The notes below the pieces were generated by a model. The model did no database searches. It saw nothing but the letters and a program-made list of their open reading frames with translations, and was not told the DNA's origin. The translations under genes were made by a program, and so were the position numbers. Below, piece by piece: positions 16,184-24,334 of a stretch of 64,000 bases of DNA (positions are counted from its first letter, which is position 1; each line of letters begins with the position of its first letter). The stretch covers positions 1 through 64,000 of the forward strand of contig JAPPFP010000024.1 in the NCBI GenBank assembly GCA_028877275.1. The letters run 5' to 3'. The DNA is from Acidobacteriota bacterium. GTDB taxonomy: Bacteria > Acidobacteriota > Thermoanaerobaculia > Multivoradales > Multivoraceae.

Positions 16184-18154
16184 TCAGGGAGCCGCGGCGG
16201 CAGCCGGTGCTTCCGGCAACGCCAGCGCCAGAAGTTCGCCCTCGAAGTCCATGCCGCTGAGCGCCATCACGATGTACTGGCGTCCTTCGTGCAGGTAGGT
16301 CATCGGCGCGCCGCTGACGCCGGCGGGCAGCTCCGTTTCCCAGACAACCTCGCCGGTTGCCTTGTCGTAGGCCCTGAACCTCCGGCTGCCGGCGCCCTCG
16401 GGCTGGACGATCATGGCGTCCGAGCCGTCGGCCAGGAACACCAGGGTTTTGGTAACCAGCGCCGACACGCGGCCCTGTTGCCCCAGCGGTGGCAGGTCGA
16501 GGTGGGCGAGCGCGGGGTGATCGCGCGGTCCATCCCCGTTGGGGACCATCCACAGGTGTTCGCCCGTGTCGAGATCGATCGCGGTCAGGCGGCCATAGGG
16601 CGGCTTCGTGATCGGCAGGCCGTTGGGCAGGGTCGCCCAGTCGTAGCCGTCGGCCTCGCTCAGGTCGACCCGGTAACGCAGGTTGGAGCGCGCGGGGTCG
16701 GGGGGCGGACGCAGGCCCAGGATCGCCGGCACGGTGACCGATGGCAGATAGAGCACGTTGGTCTCCGGATCGAGCGCGGCGCCGTTCCAGTTGGTGCCGC
16801 CGACTGCCCCGGGCACCTGGATGGTGGGCAGGGCGTCGGGGCCGTCCATCAGGGTGGGCGGCTGGAAGATCGGGCCGATCCGGTACTGCGAGACGTACTC
16901 GATCGCCATGGCGCGCAGCTCCGGCGTGAAGTCGATCAGATCGTCGATGGTCAGTCCCTGGAGGTCGTAGGGGAGAGGCCAGGTCGGGTGCGGCTGGGTC
17001 GGCCAGGCCCGCTCGCCCGGCACCTCGGAAGCCGGCACCGGTAGCTCGACGATCGGCCAGACCGGCTCGCCGGTTTCCCGATCGAAGACATAGAGGAACG
17101 CCTGCTTGGAAGGTTGGGCCAGCGCCTTGATGGGCCTGCCGTCGACGACGATGTCCGCGAGCACGGGCGCCGCGGGGAAGTCGTAGTCCCAGAGACCGTG
17201 GTGCACGGCCTGGAAGTGCCAGCGCCGCTCGCCGGTCCCGGCGTCGAGAGCGAGGATCGACTCGGCGAACAGACCCTTTCCCGGGCGGTGGCCGCCATAC
17301 CAGTCGTTGCTCGGAGTGCTCGTTGCAGCGTAGGCGATCTTGAGTTCCCGGTCGCAACTGATCCAGGTCCAGACGTTGGCGGCGCCGGCCTCGGCCGCTT
17401 CGGGGCTGTCCCAGGTGTCGAATCCGAACTCACCCGGTTCGGGGATGATGTTGAACCGCCAGCGCAGGGCTCCGGAGCGCGAGTCGTAGCCCCGGATCAT
17501 CCCCGGCGGGTTCCTGCGTCGCGACCAGGCATCGGCCGTCGACTCCCCGACCACGATCACGTCGCCGCAGACAACGGGCGCCGAGGTCCAGAAGTACTGG
17601 CGGCGCGTCACGCCGCTCCCGACATCGAGCATGTCGGCGCGTCCGCCATCGCCGAAGTCAGGATCGAGGGCGCCTGTGTCCGCGTCGAGGGCGGTCAGGC
17701 GGCCGTTGCCGGTGAAGAAGAGCCGGCGTCTCTCTCCGTCGTTCCAGGTCACGCCGCCGCGAACGGAGCCTCGGCCCATGTTCCGTGGCGTGTCGTCCTC
17801 GAACGGATCGAATGTCCAGAGAATCTCGCCGCTGGCGGGGTCGAGAGCGGCCGCGCCCAGGCCCGTGGCGACGAGCACCCGCCCGTCGCGCATCATCGGT
17901 GTGTTCTGGAAGACAAAGGGCGGAATGACACCCTCGTGGCGGGCGGCGATCCCGTAGTCGATCGACTTCCAGCGCCAGGCGATCTCGAGCTGATGCACGT
18001 TGTCCCGGTCGATCTGGTCGAGAGGCGAGTACTTGCTGCTTCGGCTGTCCGCGGCGTAGTTGTGCCATTCGCCGGCGGGCTGGCCGTAGGCGCCGGCGAC
18101 TGCCGCAACGGCGAGGGCGGCGCCCGGAAGGAACGCCTTGGAACGCCGGGTCAC
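16184..18154 (-). CDS. secreted PQQ-dependent dehydrogenase (glucose/alcohol dehydrogenase-like quinoprotein)
   Basis: A 656-residue exported eight-bladed quinoprotein. Residues 1-24 form a signal peptide. Propeller repeats with the PQQ tryptophan-docking pattern include LDPASGEILWTFD, LDADTGALDPDF, LDAGTGERRWHFQAVHHGLWDYDFPA, FDRETGEPVW and YDKATGEVVWETELPAG. The block QAVHHGLWDYD is typical of membrane-bound glucose dehydrogenase relatives. No cytochrome c domain is fused, so electrons must go to a separate acceptor. Substrate is probably a sugar or alcohol, undetermined. The start is GTG at 18154: it overlaps the esterase stop (GTGA) and the signal peptide begins there. The frame is open far upstream, but that part is the esterase gene read out of frame. 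Confidence 0.88.
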   Translation of the reverse strand: MTRRSKAFLPGAALAVAAVAGAYGQPAGEWHNYAADSRSSKYSPLDQIDRDNVHQLEIAWRWKSIDYGIAARHEGVIPPFVFQNTPMMRDGRVLVATGLGAAALDPASGEILWTFDPFEDDTPRNMGRGSVRGGVTWNDGERRRLFFTGNGRLTALDADTGALDPDFGDGGRADMLDVGSGVTRRQYFWTSAPVVCGDVIVVGESTADAWSRRRNPPGMIRGYDSRSGALRWRFNIIPEPGEFGFDTWDSPEAAEAGAANVWTWISCDRELKIAYAATSTPSNDWYGGHRPGKGLFAESILALDAGTGERRWHFQAVHHGLWDYDFPAAPVLADIVVDGRPIKALAQPSKQAFLYVFDRETGEPVWPIVELPVPASEVPGERAWPTQPHPTWPLPYDLQGLTIDDLIDFTPELRAMAIEYVSQYRIGPIFQPPTLMDGPDALPTIQVPGAVGGTNWNGAALDPETNVLYLPSVTVPAILGLRPPPDPARSNLRYRVDLSEADGYDWATLPNGLPITKPPYGRLTAIDLDTGEHLWMVPNGDGPRDHPALAHLDLPPLGQQGRVSALVTKTLVFLADGSDAMIVQPEGAGSRRFRAYDKATGEVVWETELPAGVSGAPMTYLHEGRQYIVMALSGMDFEGELLALALPEAPAAAAAP

Positions 18155-19272
18155 CCCTCCTCGCTGCCGTCGGGACGCGATTGGCCGGGTGCCGGCGGCT
18201 CCGCCTTCTCCTCGTCGTCCGCCGCCCGCGGGAGCGCGGTTCCTCCCGGCGGCGGTTTCAGCGCATCGCCGAGCACGTCGTCCCAGGTGCGGCGTTTCCT
18301 GGGTGTGCCGTCCGGATTCGGTTTCGGGTCGAGCCATTCGAGGGAGTAGAGGAAACCGTCCATCCGGTAGACGGTGTCCTCGTACATCTTGTTCTTCTCG
18401 TCGCCCTCGCCGCGGCCGAAGTTGAAGAAGCCATGACCGGCGCCGTTGTAGCTCACGAGATCGCATCGGGTCTCGTGCGCCCGCAGACCGTCGCAGAACC
18501 GGACGGCGGTGCTGTGAGCGACCGTCTCGTCGGCGGTGCCGTGGAAGACGATGGTCGGAGGCAGACCGTCCCCGAGGTGGTGGTAGGGGGACATGGACTC
18601 GGGTGGCGCTCCGAAGCGCTGGGTGAGCCCGTCGAACCGCTCGCGCTGCTCTTCCGTCGGCGGAGGATCGCCGTCGACCGGCGCCAGGACGGTTGCCGGG
18701 TTGAACAGGACCAGCGCGTTGGGCTTGGCGCTCGGGCCTTCGGGATCGGGGTCGTGGCCCGGCAGTGTTGCGGTCGCGGCCGCCAGGTGACCGCCAGCCG
18801 AGCCCCCGCCGGCGGCGATGCGGTTGGGGTCGATGCCGAGCCGGTCGGCGTTTGCTCGCAGCCAGCGGACCGCGCTCTTGGCGTCCTTGACGCATTCATC
18901 CGCCGTCACGCCGTGTCGGCTGGCCACGCGGTAGTCGGCGACGGCGGCGACCATGCCCCGTTCCGCGAGGTACCGGCAATGCGGCAGGAACTGTTGCGGG
19001 GAACCCGCGCGCCAGCCGCCGCCGAAGAAGAAGACGATCGCGGGCCGCTGGTCGTCCGCCGTGTGACCCTCGGGGTTGCAGAGATACATCCTGAGATCGA
19101 CGTCGCCGACCGTGCGGTAGACCTCCGAGATCGTTCCAGCCATTTCCGGGGGATACGACCGCTGCGCTTCGAGTGTGTCGGCGCCGGCAGCCAGCAGCAG
19201 GACGGTGGCCGCCGCCAGGGGCATGCAGCTGGGCAGGAGTCGGTTGGGATGGATGATGGTCGAACGGGTCAT
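18151..19272 (-). CDS. exported alpha/beta hydrolase (esterase/acetylesterase, BD-FAE/HSL-like)
   Basis: A 373-residue exported hydrolase. The signal peptide precedes about residue 38. The oxyanion segment FFFGGGWRAGS replaces the usual HGGG. The nucleophile elbow GGGSAGGHLAA gives the serine, the acid lies in HGTADETV, and the histidine in GAGHGFFNFG. These features fit carboxylesterases that remove acetyl or similar groups. The ATG at 19272 is preferred because AGAGG stands five bases before it; a GTG two codons earlier is also open. The last 60 residues are a proline- and charge-rich tail with no motif. The gene overlaps the PQQ dehydrogenase by four bases, implying translational coupling and possibly linked deacylation and oxidation of one substrate. 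Confidence 0.87.
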   Translation of the reverse strand: MTRSTIIHPNRLLPSCMPLAAATVLLLAAGADTLEAQRSYPPEMAGTISEVYRTVGDVDLRMYLCNPEGHTADDQRPAIVFFFGGGWRAGSPQQFLPHCRYLAERGMVAAVADYRVASRHGVTADECVKDAKSAVRWLRANADRLGIDPNRIAAGGGSAGGHLAAATATLPGHDPDPEGPSAKPNALVLFNPATVLAPVDGDPPPTEEQRERFDGLTQRFGAPPESMSPYHHLGDGLPPTIVFHGTADETVAHSTAVRFCDGLRAHETRCDLVSYNGAGHGFFNFGRGEGDEKNKMYEDTVYRMDGFLYSLEWLDPKPNPDGTPRKRRTWDDVLGDALKPPPGGTALPRAADDEEKAEPPAPGQSRPDGSEEG

Positions 19273-19314
19273 CGGCACCTCTGAAGATAGAGCTTGGAGG
19301 GGAGTCTACTTCCG

Positions 19315-20682
19315 CTAGCGGGCCGTTTCGCGGTCGCTCTCCGGCGCCTCTCCGCCGTCGACGCTCTCGTCCGGAGCGCCGCGCACCCAGACCAGGCGGT
19401 ACACGTCGAGGGGCCGCAGTTCGGTCTCCAGGACCTGCCGGACCAGGTTCGAGGAACCCGGACGGGCGACGAAGGCGCCGCGCTCGAGGAAGGCGAAGAC
19501 GCGCTCGCGGTCCTTGCAGGCGTCGTCCTGCTCGTCGCAGCCGAAGTCGTCGCTGTCCGTGTCGAGCAGGAAGAGGAGCGGATCCGGCGACACGAACCGG
19601 CCGTCGAGTGTGCGGTAGGCGCGCCAGAGATCGAGGGAGGGGATCGTCCAGCCGTCTCCCGACTCCGCGAATCCGACCGCCTCGACGACCGGGCCGTCCG
19701 GCACGGCGGTGATGACGGCGGGGAACGGATCGAAGACCCGGCGCGAGAGTTCCCGCAGCGTGAAGGCGTCGTCGTCGGGGACCTCGAAGATCTCCAACAG
19801 CGGCGCGCCGGCGTCTACGATCCGCTCGATGAGCTCGATCTCGTGGTCGCGTAGAACAGGCTGTCCCGGAGGTTGCTCAACGGGCGGGGGCGGCGTCGTG
19901 GACGGCGCCAGCTCCCGCGGCGGTGTGACCAGCCTCGATTCGGGAAGGTCATCGCCGCGGGCGGCGCCGAACAGGGCCCGCAGGCACTCGAAGCGGCGGC
20001 CGGGGTTCTCGTCCATGTAACGCCACAGCGCCGCGACCCGTCTCTGGTACCGGGCGGCATCAGCGGCGAAACCGCGCAGGCCCCGCTCGACCGTGTCGGA
20101 CTCGCCTGGCGTGGCCTGCGTTCCGCCGTCGAACACGAACTCCAGAGAGACGGTTTGCGGCGGCGGCCGCTGCTGGTCGGGCATGCGCCGCTCGTTGTCC
20201 CAGACGGCAAGAGATGGACGGATCGGCGTATTGGCGAAGAACTCCTGGAGTTCGGCGTCCGGGTTCCCGACCAGCGCCCAGCGGCGGTAGCTGGTCAGCT
20301 CTCTGCCTGCCCGCTCCCACTCGGCGCCGTCGGCCAAGGGCTCGTACAGGCGGTCGAATCGCAGATGCCAGGCGTCGTAGCCGTTCATCAACGCCTCGGT
20401 CCGGTCGTTCAACCGGCGCTCGATCAGTGCGTTTCCATCGGGGACCTTGTGGCGGCGGATCGAGACCTCAGCCTCTACCTTCACGTAACCGCCGGTATCG
20501 GGCAGGTCGACGACGTCGTCCTCGGAGGGCTCCGGATCGTCCGCCGACGGCGGGAAGAACTCGAGGTGCAGGGTCTCGGCGACCGGGTCGTCGGTGCAGC
20601 CTGCGAGGATCGCCGCCACCACGGCGAGAGCACGTGTCAGCGCGCCGTAGCGCCGGGAACGGCCATGGTCGAGCACCGTCAT
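19315..20682 (-). CDS. lipoprotein of an unrecognised family (copy B)
   Basis: A 455-residue lipoprotein: hydrophobic leader, lipobox ILAGC with Cys29, then the mature start TDDPVAETLHLEFF. I do not recognise it. It is clearly paralogous to the gene 18 bases upstream. Shared blocks are LHLEFFPPS versus LSIEFLRNP, WHLRFDRLYEPLADGAEW versus WHERFNRLGAPLSDGVDL, RRWALVGNPDAELQEFFANTPI versus QRWAVTTDPGAALADFFADTRI, and a common ending YRLVWVRG. This copy has a proline-rich insert around residues 260-275 (TTPPPPVEQPPGQP). Cysteines near residues 393-402 (FGCDEQDDAC) mirror a CDRDC pair in the other copy, suggesting a conserved disulfide. Probably anchored to the periplasmic face of a membrane. Confidence 0.72.
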   Translation of the reverse strand: MTVLDHGRSRRYGALTRALAVVAAILAGCTDDPVAETLHLEFFPPSADDPEPSEDDVVDLPDTGGYVKVEAEVSIRRHKVPDGNALIERRLNDRTEALMNGYDAWHLRFDRLYEPLADGAEWERAGRELTSYRRWALVGNPDAELQEFFANTPIRPSLAVWDNERRMPDQQRPPPQTVSLEFVFDGGTQATPGESDTVERGLRGFAADAARYQRRVAALWRYMDENPGRRFECLRALFGAARGDDLPESRLVTPPRELAPSTTPPPPVEQPPGQPVLRDHEIELIERIVDAGAPLLEIFEVPDDDAFTLRELSRRVFDPFPAVITAVPDGPVVEAVGFAESGDGWTIPSLDLWRAYRTLDGRFVSPDPLLFLLDTDSDDFGCDEQDDACKDRERVFAFLERGAFVARPGSSNLVRQVLETELRPLDVYRLVWVRGAPDESVDGGEAPESDRETAR

Positions 20683-20700
20683 TGAGAGTCCGTCCTGGAT

Positions 20701-21927
20701 CTAGGGATCCCGGACCCACACTAGCCGGTACTCGCCGAAGGGCGTGAGTGCCTGCTCGAGGGCTTCCGCGATCTCCGGGGCACCGGCCGGCCGGACGCGA
20801 AAGGGAAGGGCAAGCACTTCGTCGAGTCGGCAGTCACGGTCGCAGTCCCCTGCGTCCTCTGCCTTCGCCACCTGCGAGCCGCGGAAGAAGCTCTCCCAGT
20901 CGACACGCGTCCAGAAGTCGGTGAAGTTGGGCGACACGATGTCCTCGAGCGCGTTGGCAACGGCCCAGGAGATGTCACCCGCCGACATGATGTAGGCGTC
21001 TTCCGTCTCCAGGAAGCCGACCGCCTCGATCACGTCTCCGTCGGGCTTCACCGAGACTCTCGCCGGGAAGTCGTCGAAGGCGTGTCGAAGCGGGTCATAC
21101 GCGGCCAGCGTCCGCCCCTCGATCGAATCTTCAGGCCACAGGACGGCGAACACGTCCTCGACAAGACGCATCCAGAGTTCTTCCTCCTCTTCGGACAGGT
21201 TGGCTTCCAGTTCGTTCAGCGACTCCTGATCGGCGAAGGCCAGAAAACCGACCCAGCTGCGGCGCTTCTCCGGGTTCTCCTCCAGGTAAGACCACACGTC
21301 GTCGACCGTGCCCTGAAGCCGGACGATGAGATGCGCGATCTCGAGCAGGTCGCTCCTGGCGTCGGCGAGGTCGTCGCTGGTTGGACCGGCATCTCCTGTC
21401 GCCCTGAAGCTCAGGGTTACCGTTCGTGGAACGGAGGGCGCGCCAGTGCCGGTCGCGGAGTCCTCGCTCACCCCGTAGGCAGGCGCGATCCGCGTGTCGG
21501 CGAAGAAGTCGGCAAGCGCCGCACCGGGATCGGTCGTCACGGCCCAACGCTGGAAACGTGAGACCTCGCCCTGCTCCTTCCTCAGATCGACGCCGTCGGA
21601 CAGGGGGGCTCCGAGCCGATTGAAGCGCTCGTGCCAGGGACTCGTTCCGTCCTCGAGTTCCGCGGCGATAGCGTCGATCCGTTTGTGCAGGGATTCGTCG
21701 CCTCTGTCCGCGGCGTCCCGGTTCAGGCTGACTTCGGCCCGGATCTGCATCGAGCCGGCGGTCTCGGGGTTGCGAAGGAACTCGATGCTCAGGCTCTCTT
21801 CAACCGGCTGAGGACCGCAGGCGCCCAGCATTCCGGCGAGTGCGGCCACCGTGGCGACCGCGAGCGAGTGACGGGTGGGCCTGGGCGGGTGCCGCCGGCG
21901 GGGATGGGGCGTGCGGGCTGGGGGCAT
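20701..21927 (-). CDS. lipoprotein of an unrecognised family (copy A)
   Basis: A 408-residue lipoprotein. An arginine- and proline-rich n-region precedes the hydrophobic leader and lipobox MLGAC with Cys37. The mature protein starts GPQPVEESLSIEFL. It shares order and motifs with the next gene (WHERFNRL, RFQRWAV, ADFFADTRI, EENPEKRR, final YRLVWVRDP) and so defines a two-member family. The two also share a 'predicted value' strand pattern around AVGFLETEDAY versus AVGFAESGDGW. No catalytic motif is evident. The ATG at 21927 is preferred over a GTG 14 codons upstream because it gives a more normal leader. The gene is divergent from matB. Confidence 0.72.
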   Translation of the reverse strand: MPPARTPHPRRRHPPRPTRHSLAVATVAALAGMLGACGPQPVEESLSIEFLRNPETAGSMQIRAEVSLNRDAADRGDESLHKRIDAIAAELEDGTSPWHERFNRLGAPLSDGVDLRKEQGEVSRFQRWAVTTDPGAALADFFADTRIAPAYGVSEDSATGTGAPSVPRTVTLSFRATGDAGPTSDDLADARSDLLEIAHLIVRLQGTVDDVWSYLEENPEKRRSWVGFLAFADQESLNELEANLSEEEEELWMRLVEDVFAVLWPEDSIEGRTLAAYDPLRHAFDDFPARVSVKPDGDVIEAVGFLETEDAYIMSAGDISWAVANALEDIVSPNFTDFWTRVDWESFFRGSQVAKAEDAGDCDRDCRLDEVLALPFRVRPAGAPEIAEALEQALTPFGEYRLVWVRDP

Positions 21928-21984
21928 CTCGGACTGCAACACGCGTAGGATCAGCGATCTTCCGGCCACGGACAGATCCCGGCG

Positions 21985-23460
21985 ATGAACCTGTACGCCC
22001 TACTCTACGAGCGCTTCGCGGCTGCTTTCGATTGGCCTGCGCTGGCGTGGCCTGGCGGCGAAGACGGTAGTGGGTCCGTCACCTGGACCTACGGCGCACT
22101 CGATCGCGCGTCCGCCCGGTTCGCAGCGGCGCTGCGCCGCCGTGGCGTCGCACCTGGAGATCGCGTGCTGGTTCAGGTTCCGAAGTCGCCGGAGGCAGTG
22201 GCGCTCTATCTCGGCGTGCTGCGTTGCGGCGGGGTGTACGTGCCGCTGAACACGGCGTACACGGAGCGGGAGGTCGCGTTCTTCAGCGGCGACGCGTCGC
22301 CGCGGGTCGTCGTCGGTGCGGAGGCCGACGGACCACGCGGGGTGGACATCGACGCGCTTTGGTCAGAAGCCCCGGCGCAAAACGCCGAACCCACGATCGA
22401 ACCGCGGAGCGACGACGACCTGGCGGCCATCTGCTACACGTCGGGCACGACCGGGCGTTCCAAGGGCGCGATGATCACGCACCGGAACCTGATCTCGAAC
22501 GCGCTGGCGCTGCACCGGATCTGGGGGTTCGAGCCGGGTGACGTGCTGCTTCACGCCTTGCCGATCTTCCACGTCCACGGGCTGTTCGTGGCCCTCCACA
22601 CGGCGTTTCTGAACGCCTCGAAGGTGCTCTTCCTGCCGCATTTCGATGCCGGAGAGGTACGCCGGTTGCTGCCCGGGGCGACGGTGCTGATGGGCGTGCC
22701 GACCTTCTACTCGCGGCTGCTGGCGGAGCCTGGTTTCGGCAGTGCGGACTGCGAGACCATCCGGCTGTTCGTCTCCGGCTCTGCGCCTTTGGCGGAAGCC
22801 GTCTTCGGTGACTTCCAGGCCCGCACCGGCCACCGGATTCTGGAGCGCTACGGCATGACGGAGGCCGGCATGATCACCTCGAACCCGCTCGATGGAGAGC
22901 GCGTGGCCGGGACGGTCGGTTTTCCGCTGCCTGACGTCGAGATCCGGGCCGTGGGTGAGGACGGCGCCGAGGTGCCGGCAGGCGAGGTGGGCACCCTGGA
23001 GATTCGGGGTCCGAACCTGTTCGCCGGCTACTGGGGCTTGCCGGACAAGACGGCTGAAGAGATGCGCGGCGACGGTTTCTTCGTCACCGGCGACCTCGCG
23101 AGCGTCAGCGACGAGGGCCGCGTCACCCTGGTGGGCCGCGGCAAGGACCTGATCATCGCAGGCGGATTCAACGTGTATCCCAAGGAGGTCGAGGACCGGC
23201 TCGACGAGGTAGTGGGCGTAGCGGAATCGGCGGTGATCGGCGCGCCGCACGCCGACCTGGGCGAAGGCGTGGTGGCCGTGCTCGTCGCCGAAGGGGCGCC
23301 GGTCGAAGACGATACGCTCCGCGCCGCGCTCGACGCGGGGCTCGCGCGCTACAAGCACCCGCGCCGGTTCTACTGGGTCGACGAACTGCCGCGCAACGCG
23401 ATGGGGAAGGTGCAGAAGAACGTGCTCCGAGAACGGTACCGCGACGCATACGACGGATGA
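21985..23460 (+). CDS. matB: malonyl-CoA synthetase (malonate-CoA ligase)
   Basis: A 491-residue ANL-superfamily ligase that makes malonyl-CoA from malonate, ATP and CoA in the cytosol. The P-loop is YTSGTTGRSKGAM (151-163). MatB-specific context is present: LLHALPIFHVHGLFVALH, then TVLMGVPTFYSRLL, ERYGMTEAGMITSNPLDGER and VGRGKDLIIAGGFNVYPKEVE. The catalytic lysine sits in the ending PRNAMGKVQKN. The TSNP-DGER segment is typical of MatB rather than acetyl-CoA synthetases. Length is about that of characterised MatB. An SDR gene follows after 13 bases, so the two form an operon. With RutE in the same window, malonate/malonic-semialdehyde metabolism is a plausible theme, though the genes are 7 kb apart. 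Confidence 0.9.
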   Translation: MNLYALLYERFAAAFDWPALAWPGGEDGSGSVTWTYGALDRASARFAAALRRRGVAPGDRVLVQVPKSPEAVALYLGVLRCGGVYVPLNTAYTEREVAFFSGDASPRVVVGAEADGPRGVDIDALWSEAPAQNAEPTIEPRSDDDLAAICYTSGTTGRSKGAMITHRNLISNALALHRIWGFEPGDVLLHALPIFHVHGLFVALHTAFLNASKVLFLPHFDAGEVRRLLPGATVLMGVPTFYSRLLAEPGFGSADCETIRLFVSGSAPLAEAVFGDFQARTGHRILERYGMTEAGMITSNPLDGERVAGTVGFPLPDVEIRAVGEDGAEVPAGEVGTLEIRGPNLFAGYWGLPDKTAEEMRGDGFFVTGDLASVSDEGRVTLVGRGKDLIIAGGFNVYPKEVEDRLDEVVGVAESAVIGAPHADLGEGVVAVLVAEGAPVEDDTLRAALDAGLARYKHPRRFYWVDELPRNAMGKVQKNVLRERYRDAYDG

Positions 23461-23473
23461 AGGAGAGGGCTCA

Positions 23474-24331
23474 ATGACGCAGACAGACAGGAAACTCGAT
23501 GGCAAGGTCGCCCTGGTCACCGGAGCCAGCCGCGGCATCGGCAAGGCGATCGCCGATCTGTTCGCCGAGCACGGCGCGCGAGTCGCCTGCACGGCGCGCA
23601 CGCTGTCCGAGGGCGGGCACTACCTCGGCGGTTCGCTCGAGACGACGATCGAGGAGATCCGGGCCGCTGGCGGCGATGCCACCGCGTTCGCCTGCGACGT
23701 CTCCGAGTACGAGAACTGCGAGCGCCTGGTCGACGAAGTGCGCGACGCGCTCGGGCCGGTCGAGGTGCTGATCAACAACGCCGCCCTGACCTACTTCATC
23801 CCGGTCGTCGACTTTCCGATCAACAAGTGGCACCGCTCGACCGCGGTCAACTTCCACGCGCCGTTCTACCTCTCGAAACTCGTGCTGCCGGAAATGATCG
23901 AGCGCGGCGCGGGCAGCATCGTCAACGTCTCCTCGGGCGCTGCGATCGGCCCCGGCCGCGGTCCCTACAAGGGCCCGCAGTTCGCGGGCGGCTCGCTGTA
24001 CGGCGCCGAGAAGGCGGCCCTTGAGCGCTTCACGCAGGGCCTCGCCTCCGAGGTCTACGAGCACGGCGTCTCGGTGACCTGCTACAGCCCGTCCCAGATC
24101 GTGCCGACTCCCGGCGTCGTCCACCACCGGCTGATGGAGGGACGCGACCCGAACGAGGCCGAAACCGTCGAGATCATGGCGCAGGCGGCCTTGCTGCTCG
24201 CCACCGAACCGATCGACCGGGTCACCGGCCGGGTCACCTACAGCCAGGCGATCCTGGAAGAGTTCGGCTGGATCGAGAAGGGGCGGGGACTCGGCACGGA
24301 GCGGCAGGGCTCCGGCTACAGCATGATCTGA
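23474..24331 (+). CDS. short-chain dehydrogenase/reductase (SDR)
   Basis: A 285-residue Rossmann-fold oxidoreductase. The cofactor motif TGASRGIG is at about residues 16-23, CDVS follows strand 4, and NNAAL is the structural motif. The catalytic serine is in NVSSGAA and the YxxxK pair in LYGAEKAALERF. An insert after strand 2 (TLSEGGHYLGGSLE) matches SDRs annotated for larger acyl or steroid substrates. No acidic residue follows strand 2 at the NAD site (CTARTL), suggesting NADP(H). It follows matB by 13 bases with a GGAGAGGG-like site, so it is co-expressed with malonyl-CoA synthesis. Substrate unknown. Confidence 0.88.
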   Translation: MTQTDRKLDGKVALVTGASRGIGKAIADLFAEHGARVACTARTLSEGGHYLGGSLETTIEEIRAAGGDATAFACDVSEYENCERLVDEVRDALGPVEVLINNAALTYFIPVVDFPINKWHRSTAVNFHAPFYLSKLVLPEMIERGAGSIVNVSSGAAIGPGRGPYKGPQFAGGSLYGAEKAALERFTQGLASEVYEHGVSVTCYSPSQIVPTPGVVHHRLMEGRDPNEAETVEIMAQAALLLATEPIDRVTGRVTYSQAILEEFGWIEKGRGLGTERQGSGYSMI

Positions 24332-24334
24332 GGG

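Noticed and set aside
16184..18895. PQQ dehydrogenase starting about 250 codons further upstream
   Set aside because: That part translates the esterase gene in the wrong frame. The leader peptide begins at the GTG at 18154.
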